Assembly: GCA_958348565.1 (NCBI GenBank) | Contig: CATVZP010000020.1 | Location: forward strand, 1-28,100 | DNA length: 28,100 nucleotides | Source of the DNA: an uncultured Collinsella sp. | GTDB lineage: Bacteria > Actinomycetota > Coriobacteriia > Coriobacteriales > Coriobacteriaceae | Direction of reading: 5' to 3' | Shown: one piece after another, positions 13,329-20,460 of the stretch | Position numbering within the stretch: the first letter of the stretch is position 1 | How the letters are laid out: every line of letters begins with the position of its first letter | Position numbers and translations under genes: made by a program | Notes under the pieces: generated by a model | Seen by the model: only the letters and a program-made list of their open reading frames with translations | Databases searched by the model: none | Told to the model about the DNA's origin: nothing

Positions 13329-14125
13329 AGCATCACGCCGATCGCAGCATGGCGCCCACAGGTGCCGCCCTCGTTGCGGTAGGAATAAAAGCGGTCGTTC
13401 TGACGAACGGTGGAAAGTTTGGTGTCCACAATGCCGTTCACATCGACACCGGCATCCACCAGCGCCTCGCGAATGGCGGCGGAAAGATCGAGCATGCGAG
13501 AAGCAGTAGCATCGATGCACGAGAACTCGGCAGCAAAGCGATCCATAAGTTCTTGGGACACCTCATACTCGTCGCCCAGGATATGGGGCCCAATATAGGC
13601 AGAGATGTCCTCCGGCGTGCAGTCAGCCGCCTCACAAAGCGCCTGGCAGGCTTTGGCGGAAATACGCGCAATCGTGCCCTTCCAGCCAGAATGCACCACG
13701 GCAAAGCCGCCGGGAGCCACCAGCACCACGGGAACACAATCGGCAAAGCAGAGCATCACGGGCACCTCATGGGCCGTACAGACGAGGGCATCACAGCCCT
13801 CGGCAATCTGCTCACGAATGTTCTCGAGATCGTCGGCACCGTTCGAGGTCACCGTCACGACGTGGTCACCATGTACTTGATTGGGCACGAGCAGATTATG
13901 CTCGCACTCAGCGGCGTCCATGGCTTCGAGCGCTCGACGACGATTTTCTTGAACGGCAAAGGGGTCATCGCCTACATGCGAGCCCAGATTGAGTGAGGAG
14001 TACGCATCTTCGGAAACACCGCCGGTGCGCTCGGTAAAGGCAAAACGAACATCGGTCGTCGAACCCTCCACCAACGTAACTCCATCATGGTCGACACGCG
14101 AAACGTTGTCCGCACGTGCTGCCAT
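13325..14125 (-). CDS. pgeF: PgeF/YfiH laccase-domain peptidoglycan editing factor
   Basis: 266 residues, a typical length. The metal-site residues of the YfiH/DUF152 family are present: His85 in NQVHGD, Cys130 in CFADCVPV and His145 in VVHSGWKGT, with C-terminal GRHAAIG. In E. coli the enzyme removes wrongly built muropeptide precursors (L-Ser in place of L-Ala); some homologues act on purine nucleosides. AGGAGG lies at the right distance from the ATG. It follows ftsZ, as ylmD does in Gram-positives, but is separated from ftsZ by a terminator and a 210-base gap likely holding its own promoter. It overlaps pstS by four bases, so it heads the phosphate operon here. Confidence 0.9.
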   Translation of the reverse strand: MAARADNVSRVDHDGVTLVEGSTTDVRFAFTERTGGVSEDAYSSLNLGSHVGDDPFAVQENRRRALEAMDAAECEHNLLVPNQVHGDHVVTVTSNGADDLENIREQIAEGCDALVCTAHEVPVMLCFADCVPVVLVAPGGFAVVHSGWKGTIARISAKACQALCEAADCTPEDISAYIGPHILGDEYEVSQELMDRFAAEFSCIDATASRMLDLSAAIREALVDAGVDVNGIVDTKLSTVRQNDRFYSYRNEGGTCGRHAAIGVML

Positions 14126-14279
14126 ACTAAAGCCTCCTATTACAACAAGTACCGCGGCGTCGCCGCGCAGTCCGTGTTTATACGGCTGTCATACTTCTTT
14201 AAAAGGATACCCGCAGCGGTAGGGACCAAACGTAAAGGGAACGTAAGGAGATTGGAGGCTTTCGTTTACAAACGAGAAA
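14126..14279 (-). promoter_or_regulatory. Leader and putative promoter region of the pgeF-pst operon
   Basis: This gap between the ftsZ terminator and pgeF is the only plausible place for a promoter serving pgeF and pstSCAB-phoU. On the minus strand a TATAAA -10-like box occurs (within CGTATAAACACG, near 14177-14182), with T-rich DNA about 15-20 bases further upstream but no good -35. A GC-rich 7-bp hairpin with a one-base loop (CGCGGCG at 14153-14159, CGCCGCG at 14161-14167) lies in the presumed leader just before the ribosome binding site. No clear Pho-box direct repeats were recognised. Confidence 0.3.
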
Positions 14280-14310
14280 CAAAAAGGGCGCATCCATACG
14301 GACGCGCCCC
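14280..14310 (-). terminator. intrinsic terminator after ftsZ
   Basis: GGGCGC (14286-14291) pairs with GCGCCC (14304-14309), with a further TCC/GGA pairing inside, followed on the minus strand by TTTTTG. It starts 26 bases after the ftsZ stop codon and separates the dcw cluster from pgeF-pst. Confidence 0.75.
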
Positions 14311-14335
14311 TGTGCAAAACAATGCGAAGAACGAC

Positions 14336-15490
14336 TTAGAAGCTGCCGCGCTTGAGGAAGTCGGGAAGCTCAAACTGATCGTTGCCAAAGTTGGGCAGCT
14401 CGGTACCGCCGACGTTGCGAGTCGGGGCAGCCTGAGCGGGGCTGGCAGCCGGAGCGGTGCGCTGCGGCTCAGCGGAAGCAGCGGCCTTGCTCTGGGACTG
14501 CTGAGCAGCGAAGAGCTCGTCCTGACGGTTGACGTTGGAGTCGGAGAAGCCCGTAGCGATAACGGTGATGCGCACCTGGTCGCCCAGGGACTCGTCAACA
14601 ACGGTACCGAAGATGATGTTGGCCTCGGGGTCGACGGCATTGGCGACAACGTCGGCGGCGTCGCTGATCTCCTGAATGCCCAGGTCCTTGGAGCCGGCGA
14701 TGGAAAGCAGGACACGCGTGGCGCCATCGATGGAGCTCTCGAGCAGCGGACTGGAGATGGCCTGCTGGGCAGCGTCGACGGCACGGGTATCCCCAGAAGC
14801 GGTACCGATACCCATCATGGCGGTACCGGCCTGCTTCATGATGGTCTTAACATCGGCGAAGTCCAGGTTGATGATACCCGGGACGGTGATGAGGTCGGTG
14901 ATGCCCTGGGTGCCCTGGGAAAGGACGCCATCGGCAATTGCGAAGGCCTCGAGCATCGTGGTCTTCTTCTCGGCGATGTCGAGCAGCTTGTCGTTAGGGA
15001 TAACGATCATGGTGTCGACGCAATCGGAGAGGGTCTTGATGCCCTCCTCGGCGCTCTTCTTGCGCTTGCGACCCTCGAAGGTGAAGGGCTTGGTCACGAC
15101 GGCGACGGTCAGCGCGCCGACCTCGTTCATTGCGATATCGGCAACGATGGGAGCGGCGCCGGTACCGGTACCACCGCCCTCGCCGCAGGTGATGAACACC
15201 ATATCGGCGCCAGCGAGCGCCTCGGCGATATCGTCGCGGGACTCATCGGCAGCCTTGCGACCAACCTCGGGGTTGGCGCCGGCGCCCAGGCCGCGGGTAA
15301 GGTCGGTGCCGATGTGCACCTTGATATCGGCATCAGAGATCGCGAGTGCCTGAGCATCGGTGTTGATGGCAACAAACTCGACGCCGCGGATGCCCTCTTC
15401 GATCATTCGATTGACCGCGTTGGTACCGCCGCCGCCGACGCCGACCACCTTAATGACGGCAAGGTAGTTGTTGATCTCTGTCTCGTGCAT
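14336..15490 (-). CDS. ftsZ: FtsZ, tubulin-like division GTPase
   Basis: 384 residues. The nucleotide-binding signature GGGTGTG is at 105-111, the N-terminal VVGVGGGGTNAVNRM loop at about 15-29, and the T7 synergy loop NLDFADVKTIM near 207. The GTPase core is followed by a Gln/Ala/Pro-rich linker (about 317-365) and the conserved C-terminal peptide FELPDFLKRGSF that binds tethers such as SepF. FtsZ polymerises into the division ring. GGAGG precedes the ATG at 15490, and the N-terminus fits the family; the longer frame to 15520 does not. A 199-base AT-rich gap upstream suggests an own promoter in addition to read-through from ftsQ. No ftsA lies upstream. Confidence 0.97.
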   Translation of the reverse strand: MHETEINNYLAVIKVVGVGGGGTNAVNRMIEEGIRGVEFVAINTDAQALAISDADIKVHIGTDLTRGLGAGANPEVGRKAADESRDDIAEALAGADMVFITCGEGGGTGTGAAPIVADIAMNEVGALTVAVVTKPFTFEGRKRKKSAEEGIKTLSDCVDTMIVIPNDKLLDIAEKKTTMLEAFAIADGVLSQGTQGITDLITVPGIINLDFADVKTIMKQAGTAMMGIGTASGDTRAVDAAQQAISSPLLESSIDGATRVLLSIAGSKDLGIQEISDAADVVANAVDPEANIIFGTVVDESLGDQVRITVIATGFSDSNVNRQDELFAAQQSQSKAAASAEPQRTAPAASPAQAAPTRNVGGTELPNFGNDQFELPDFLKRGSF

Positions 15491-15647
15491 GTCGGTCCTC
15501 CGAACAAAGGTTATAGCCATAGCATGGGTTGACCCCTGCGCACATTAACCTTCAGGTTGAAAGTAAATGCAAAGGTAAACCGTATTATGTTTGCACATTA
15601 TGAACGTATCAGTCAAATAATTGACCGTGAAAACCAAACAAACCAGA
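15491..15647 (-). promoter_or_regulatory. AT-rich ftsZ leader/promoter region
   Basis: This gap is clearly richer in A+T than its surroundings. On the minus strand it holds a TTGACT box (15618-15623), two CATAAT -10-like boxes within the next 40 bases, and a TTGCAT/TTAATG pair with 18-base spacing closer to the gene. A small palindrome GTCAA-ATAA-TTGAC lies at 15612-15625, and AACCTTCAGGTT forms another near 15548. An ftsZ promoter is likely here, but I cannot decide which boxes are used. Confidence 0.4.
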
Positions 15648-15684
15648 TAAACGGCGTGGTATGGCCCCTCAACAAAGCCGTTTA
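15648..15684 (-). terminator. possible weak terminator after ftsQ
   Basis: TAAACGGC (15648-15655) pairs with GCCGTTTA (15677-15684), an 8-bp stem with a 21-base loop. On the minus strand it is followed by T-rich DNA with interruptions (ATCTGGTTTGTTTGGTTTT). It begins 5 bases after the ftsQ stop codon. It may reduce read-through into ftsZ rather than stop it. Confidence 0.45.
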
Positions 15685-15689
15685 GGATG

Positions 15690-16955
15690 CTAGGCGGTCG
15701 GTGCGTTCCTAAACGTGTAGTTGCCTGGAGAGCGCACATTGATATAGGTTACGCCCTCTACCTGCGAAAGCAGCTTGGTCACGATGCGTTCTTTCTTGGC
15801 GATATCATCCGAATCGCCCAGCGACACCTCGACGCCGTTGTCGAGATTTGCCGAGATAGCCTCAACGGAAGGCGTGGAAATATCCTTCACCTGGCCCAAG
15901 AACTCGCTCGAAAAACCGCGTGCGTAATCCAGACCGGCCTTGACGGCCTTGGAGCTCACCGCCCGACCCGAAACCGGTGCGACATCGGCCGAGACGTCAG
16001 TCAACAGCACGGCGCCGTAGTGCTTGGCAAGCGCCAGGGCCGCATCGATGCCGGTCAGGGTGTTGGCACCCTCCCCCGATGTAATGACGTTCCCCTGGTC
16101 ATCCACCTCGACAGACGTCGACAGCGGAGCGATCCAGGTGTCATCGTCTCCGATAGCCCAGGCAAGGTCGTCGGAGCTGATATACGCAATGGCGGTAACT
16201 TTACGCTCCGTCGGCGTGATGATAAGCGTATGGGGAAACTGACGCTGGACATCCACGCCCGAGACCCACGGGTTTTGCTTGAGGCCCTCGGTAATCTGAT
16301 CGGAATCCACGTTAAAGAGCGACGTGTTCTCGGGAAGACTGATGAGCTGCATGGCGTCGTGCTTGGTCACATGCTCGCTGCCATGAATCTGAATATCGGT
16401 GGCGGCGAACAGGCCGGAGTTGATGACGACGATGGCAACAATGGCAAGTACGGCCACGGCTGCCAGGATGCCGCCCGCGATCTTGCCTTTACCCTTCATG
16501 GCGGAAGCAGCGTCGGTCGTCTTGCTTGCCATGGCACCCAGCGATGACAGAGGATTGATGCCCCTTTTTGCCGAAGACGCCTTGGCGGCGGGTACCGATG
16601 TCAGTGAACGCGGCTTAGCGCCAGCCAACGTACGGCCGGCATGCGGCGCACGAGCTCCCAGCGAAGGCTTGGGCGTCGCCATGGGTCGGGAGGTCTTGGT
16701 GCCCATCGCCGGCTTGGGCGTCACCGAAGGACGCGGAGCCGGACGACTCGTCTTTTTAGAAGCGGGGCGTCCCCCCAGCTGCGAGCCGACGACCGGGCGC
16801 TTGGCAGGACGAACGGGCCCAACAGACTTGGAGGGCATGGCGGGCTTATGTTGAGGCTGGGCAGGTGCGCCGGAACGCCCTCCGGCGCGGCGGAAGGTTG
16901 GTTTCGATGCTCTAGAAGCCGAGGAATTTAACTTCCGGTCTGAGCTCGATGCCAT
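15690..16955 (-). CDS. ftsQ: FtsQ/DivIB-family division protein
   Basis: 421 residues, longer than usual because of a 155-residue cytoplasmic N-terminus rich in Pro, Lys, Arg, Ser and Ala. One membrane helix (about 159-179) is followed by the POTRA domain (about 184-253; IQIHGSEHVTKHDAM, NPWVSGVDVQRQFPHTLIITPTERK) and the beta domain to about 412. FtsQ links early and late divisome proteins outside the membrane. The ATG has GGGAGG 5 bases upstream within the end of murB, so the two genes overlap by 44 bases; later in-frame ATGs lack such a site. Its place between murB and ftsZ is standard. Confidence 0.9.
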   Translation of the reverse strand: MASSSDRKLNSSASRASKPTFRRAGGRSGAPAQPQHKPAMPSKSVGPVRPAKRPVVGSQLGGRPASKKTSRPAPRPSVTPKPAMGTKTSRPMATPKPSLGARAPHAGRTLAGAKPRSLTSVPAAKASSAKRGINPLSSLGAMASKTTDAASAMKGKGKIAGGILAAVAVLAIVAIVVINSGLFAATDIQIHGSEHVTKHDAMQLISLPENTSLFNVDSDQITEGLKQNPWVSGVDVQRQFPHTLIITPTERKVTAIAYISSDDLAWAIGDDDTWIAPLSTSVEVDDQGNVITSGEGANTLTGIDAALALAKHYGAVLLTDVSADVAPVSGRAVSSKAVKAGLDYARGFSSEFLGQVKDISTPSVEAISANLDNGVEVSLGDSDDIAKKERIVTKLLSQVEGVTYINVRSPGNYTFRNAPTA

Positions 16956-17823
16956 ACGCCTCCCTCACCTTTCCGTGCACATGCCTGATAACCGCGGCCA
17001 CGTCATCGGCCGAGGCGGTTCCGTTATTAACGATAAAATTAGCGTGTACGGGCGAAACTTCCGCACCGCCAACCGAAAAACCCTTTAATCCACAATCCTC
17101 AATCAACTTGCCCACGCTTGCACCGGGCGGGTTGCGAAAGACCGATCCGCAGGATGCACGGCCCATGGGCTGCGTGCGCTTGCGGCGCGTCAGGTACCGC
17201 TCCATGCGCTCGCGAATGTCGGCCTTGGGCGCGGGCTTGAGTTTAAGCACGCACTCGAGAATGATCTCATTACGCGGCAAGCTGCACTCGCGATACCCCC
17301 AAGCGATCTCGGACCCTGCATAGTGCTTAATACCGGACGCCGGATCAAACGTGACCACGTCCTCGATAAGGGAACCGATCCACTCGTTCCGCGTACCTGC
17401 GTTCATGGACACGGCGCCGCCGACCGAACCGGGAATACCGACCGCGAACTCAAGGCCCGAAAGCCCGCGCGACAAGGCGTCGTTGACCAAACGCGCGAAC
17501 ATCACGCCCGCACCAACGGTCAGCGTGCAGCCGTCCTCGGCAACAACCGTGCGCTGAAACTCACGTCCCAGCGAAATAACGGCGCCGCGATAACCGGCAT
17601 CGGCAACCAACAGGTTGGACCCCTTACCGATAATCACCCACGGCACCTGCTCGCGGTCAAGCACCGCCACGGCGCGACGCAGGGCATGGTAGCTATGGCA
17701 CGTCACAAAGAGGTCGGCCTTGCCGCCGATACGATAGCTTGTATGGCGTGCAAGACGTTCGTCCTCGACCACGTCCGTGTCGATCATGCCCGAAAGCGCC
17801 ATGACGGCGTTAAACAGACCCAT
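16912..17823 (-). CDS. murB: MurB, UDP-N-acetylenolpyruvoylglucosamine reductase
   Basis: 303 residues, the length of the shorter type II MurB. FAD-binding segments are visible: HTSYRIGGKADLF (about 27-39), VIIGKGSNLLV (about 63-73) and GLEFAVGIPGSVGGAVSMNAG (about 122-142). The catalytic serine is in RASCGSVFRNPPG (about 222-234). It reduces UDP-GlcNAc-enolpyruvate to UDP-MurNAc with NADPH. The start at 17823 is five bases after the murC stop codon and lacks a recognisable Shine-Dalgarno, so coupling to murC is likely; the next ATG is at codon 8. The 3' end overlaps ftsQ by 44 bases. Confidence 0.95.
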   Translation of the reverse strand: MGLFNAVMALSGMIDTDVVEDERLARHTSYRIGGKADLFVTCHSYHALRRAVAVLDREQVPWVIIGKGSNLLVADAGYRGAVISLGREFQRTVVAEDGCTLTVGAGVMFARLVNDALSRGLSGLEFAVGIPGSVGGAVSMNAGTRNEWIGSLIEDVVTFDPASGIKHYAGSEIAWGYRECSLPRNEIILECVLKLKPAPKADIRERMERYLTRRKRTQPMGRASCGSVFRNPPGASVGKLIEDCGLKGFSVGGAEVSPVHANFIVNNGTASADDVAAVIRHVHGKVREAYGIELRPEVKFLGF

Positions 17824-17828
17824 GGAGG

Positions 17829-19247
17829 TTAAGCGTCTTTCTTGGCAGTCAGATACTCGATGAACTCGGGGCCGACGGTCGTGACGTCACCTGCACCCAT
17901 GGTGAGTAGCAGGTCGCCCTCGCCCACGAGCTTCTCAAGCTCCTGGTTGAGCTCAAGACGACTGGAGCAGTACACGACCTCCTTGCCGGGGTGCTTGGCG
18001 CGAACGGTATCTGCGAGCATCTTGGAGGTAACGCCCGGAATCGGCATCTCGCCGGCGGAGAACACATCGATCAGCAGCAGCTTATCGGCGTTGGCAAAGG
18101 CATCGGCAAAGTCATCGCACAGAGCCTGCAGGCGCGAATAGCGGTGCGGCTGGAACACGACGTCGACATGTTTGTAGCCCAGCGAAGAGGCAGCAGCGAG
18201 CGTCGCCTTGATCTCGGTGGGATGATGGCCGTAATCGTCAACCACCGTGATGCCGTCGATATCGCCCACGTGGGTAAAGCGACGGCGGACGCCCTCAAAA
18301 CTCGAAAGTGCCTTAGCGGCGGCGTCGATATCGAGGCCAAGGACATGGGCGACGGTCAAGACGGCCGTGGCGTTGAGCATGTTGTGACGACCGGGGTTGC
18401 TCTTGATCTCGACAGCGTGCTCGGTGCCGTCCTCAAAGCGAACGATAAAGTCGCTCTGGATGCCCTTGACATCCGGATGTACGCAGACGATGTCGTTGTT
18501 CTCGGCAAAGCCATAGGAAAGCACATGACGGCCCGTCGACTTGGCGAGCTCGACCAGATGCGGGTCCTCGCCGCAAACAATGACGGTGCCGTCCTCGCCC
18601 ACCAGACCCATAAACTTGGCAAAGGTGGCCTCGATCTCCTCGATGCCCGAGTAGTGATCGAGATGGTCGGCCTCGACGTTGGTCACGATGACCACGTTGG
18701 GGTTCAGGAACAGGAACGAGCTATCGGACTCGTCGGCCTCGGCGACAAAGTAGTCACCCGAGCCGTTCTTGCCGTTGGTGTCGTAGCCCTCGACGATGCC
18801 GCCGATCAAAAAGCTGGGGTCCAGACCCATGCGATCGAGCATCGTGGCGCACATCGAAGACGTCGTGGTCTTGCCGTGCGTGCCGGCAACGGCGACGGTG
18901 GTGTAGCCGTGGCCCAGAGCCGAGAGCATCTTGGCGCGGGGCCACACGGGAATACCCAGCTCGCGTGCACGCACGAGCTCGGGGTTGGACTCGGGAATAG
19001 CGGTGGAGACCACAACCACGTCGGGCTTGACCTCGTCGATCGTCGCAGCCTCATGGCCCACGTGGACCTTCACGCCGGCGCGGGTAAGCTGGCGAATATA
19101 GCGCGACGTCTTAAGGTCGGAGCCGGTAACGGTATAACCGCGCTCGTGCAGGACGAGGGCGATGCCGCTCATGCCGGCGCCACCGATACCGATAAAATGG
19201 GCGCTCTTGAACTCGGGCGCGGAGGTTGCAGTCTGGGAATCAGCCAT
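17829..19247 (-). CDS. murC: MurC, UDP-N-acetylmuramate--L-alanine ligase
   Basis: 472 residues, normal for MurC. The Rossmann motif HFIGIGGAGMSGIA (17-30) binds the UDP substrate, and the ATP loop is GTHGKTTT (122-129). EADESDSSFL and the Mur-ligase DDYGHHPTEI motif follow in order. It adds L-Ala to UDP-MurNAc in the cytoplasm. The ATG at 19247 has AAGGAG 11 bases upstream, a somewhat long gap; an in-frame GTG nine codons earlier lacks a better site. A 97-base gap separates it from murG, with TACAGT and TTAATG as possible -10 boxes, so an internal promoter is possible. Confidence 0.96.
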   Translation of the reverse strand: MADSQTATSAPEFKSAHFIGIGGAGMSGIALVLHERGYTVTGSDLKTSRYIRQLTRAGVKVHVGHEAATIDEVKPDVVVVSTAIPESNPELVRARELGIPVWPRAKMLSALGHGYTTVAVAGTHGKTTTSSMCATMLDRMGLDPSFLIGGIVEGYDTNGKNGSGDYFVAEADESDSSFLFLNPNVVIVTNVEADHLDHYSGIEEIEATFAKFMGLVGEDGTVIVCGEDPHLVELAKSTGRHVLSYGFAENNDIVCVHPDVKGIQSDFIVRFEDGTEHAVEIKSNPGRHNMLNATAVLTVAHVLGLDIDAAAKALSSFEGVRRRFTHVGDIDGITVVDDYGHHPTEIKATLAAASSLGYKHVDVVFQPHRYSRLQALCDDFADAFANADKLLLIDVFSAGEMPIPGVTSKMLADTVRAKHPGKEVVYCSSRLELNQELEKLVGEGDLLLTMGAGDVTTVGPEFIEYLTAKKDA

Positions 19248-19344
19248 GTGCTCGTGTACTCCTTGCGTAAACACTGCCTGTAACCCATTAACTGTACCGC
19301 ACCTACCGCATCCGCGCGAGGGCGACCGGCGATATCCCGTCTAA

Positions 19345-20460
19345 CTAACGCAATCCCTCTACCGCATCGGCCAAAAGTGCGGCGGCACGGTCCTGGGCCA
19401 AGCCACGCGCCGCCTGACGCATCGCATCACGCGCCGCAGCGTCATCGATCAGGTGCAGCAGCTCGTCGGCAAAGGCAGGGGCGTCGATATCGGCATCGGC
19501 GCATAGCACGCCGGCACCGGCATCGACCAGGTAACGCGCATTCGTGGTCTGGTGGTCGGCCGTGGCGTGCGGGTACGGCACGAGTACCGAGGGCACGGCA
19601 AGCGCGGCGATCTCGGCCACGCTCGAGGCACCGGAACGCGAGAGCACCAAATCGGCCGCAGCCAGCATATCGCCCATGTTGTCGATGTAGGGCTGGACTC
19701 GATAGCGCTTCGCCTCCTCGGGCGTCAGCGCCAAAGCGCGCTCGGTCTCCTCAAAGCCGTCGGCACCCGTCGAATGCAAAACGTAGAGATTCTCGCGGGT
19801 CAGCAGCTCACTCTTGAGCGAGGCAACGCGCTCGTTGAGATGCTGAGCACCGAGCGAACCACCAAAGACGAGCAGAAGCGTCGCGTCCTCGGGCACACCG
19901 AGCGTCTTGCGACCGCGGGCGCGATCGCCCTCGATCACCGAACGACGCACAGGATTGCCCGTCATGAGCACATGGTCGGGGTCGCCCTCACGCTCAAAGA
20001 CCGCGCGGGCCGCAGGTACCGAAATGCACACGCGGGCGGCATGTGAGTTCATCATCTTATTGGCCAGACCCGGAACAGAGTTCTGCTCGTGCAGCAGATA
20101 CGGAACGCCGGCGCCCTTGCACCAACCCAGCAGCGGGACCTCAACGTAAGCACCAAAGCCGATAGCGGCATCGGGCTTACCGACCTTTGAGAAGTGACTG
20201 GCAAGCGCACGCTTCGCCTTGTTGACGCGCCACAGCGAGGTCAGCGCCGTCCAGGGACGGGAGCGATCGAAGCCCGTGACCGTGATGGGCACAAAATCGA
20301 ATCCGGCCTCGGGAACCAGACGACCCTCGAGCTTGCGCGACTGGCCCACGAACACAACGTGATGACCGCGGTCACGCAGCTCCTCGGCCAAGGCGAGCGC
20401 GGGGTTGATATGTCCTGCCGTGCCGCCGGCTGCAATAGCAACGGTCATCTTATCGGTCAT
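19345..20460 (-). CDS. murG: MurG, lipid II-forming GlcNAc transferase
   Basis: 371 residues. N-terminal AAGGTAGHINPALALAEEL (about 10-28) is the GT28 glycine-rich loop in the actinobacterial GGTAGH form. YLLHEQNSVPGLANK, LLVFGGSLGAQHLN and LVLSRSGASSVAEIAALAVPSVLVPYPHATADHQTTNA are the family's donor-binding segments. It transfers GlcNAc onto lipid I at the inner membrane face. The ATG at 20460 has GAAGGGA upstream and overlaps the end of ftsW by 11 bases, consistent with coupled translation. Confidence 0.96.
   Translation of the reverse strand: MTDKMTVAIAAGGTAGHINPALALAEELRDRGHHVVFVGQSRKLEGRLVPEAGFDFVPITVTGFDRSRPWTALTSLWRVNKAKRALASHFSKVGKPDAAIGFGAYVEVPLLGWCKGAGVPYLLHEQNSVPGLANKMMNSHAARVCISVPAARAVFEREGDPDHVLMTGNPVRRSVIEGDRARGRKTLGVPEDATLLLVFGGSLGAQHLNERVASLKSELLTRENLYVLHSTGADGFEETERALALTPEEAKRYRVQPYIDNMGDMLAAADLVLSRSGASSVAEIAALAVPSVLVPYPHATADHQTTNARYLVDAGAGVLCADADIDAPAFADELLHLIDDAAARDAMRQAARGLAQDRAAALLADAVEGLR

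Noticed and set aside
13329..13520. 64-residue N-terminal extension of PstS
   Set aside because: It reads over pgeF coding sequence, is Cys/Arg-rich and would bury the clear lipoprotein signal that begins at 13328.
14087..15532. A 481-codon plus-strand open frame antisense to ftsZ
   Set aside because: Repetitive Gly/Asp/Leu-rich translation with no recognisable domain, and ftsZ is certain on the opposite strand.
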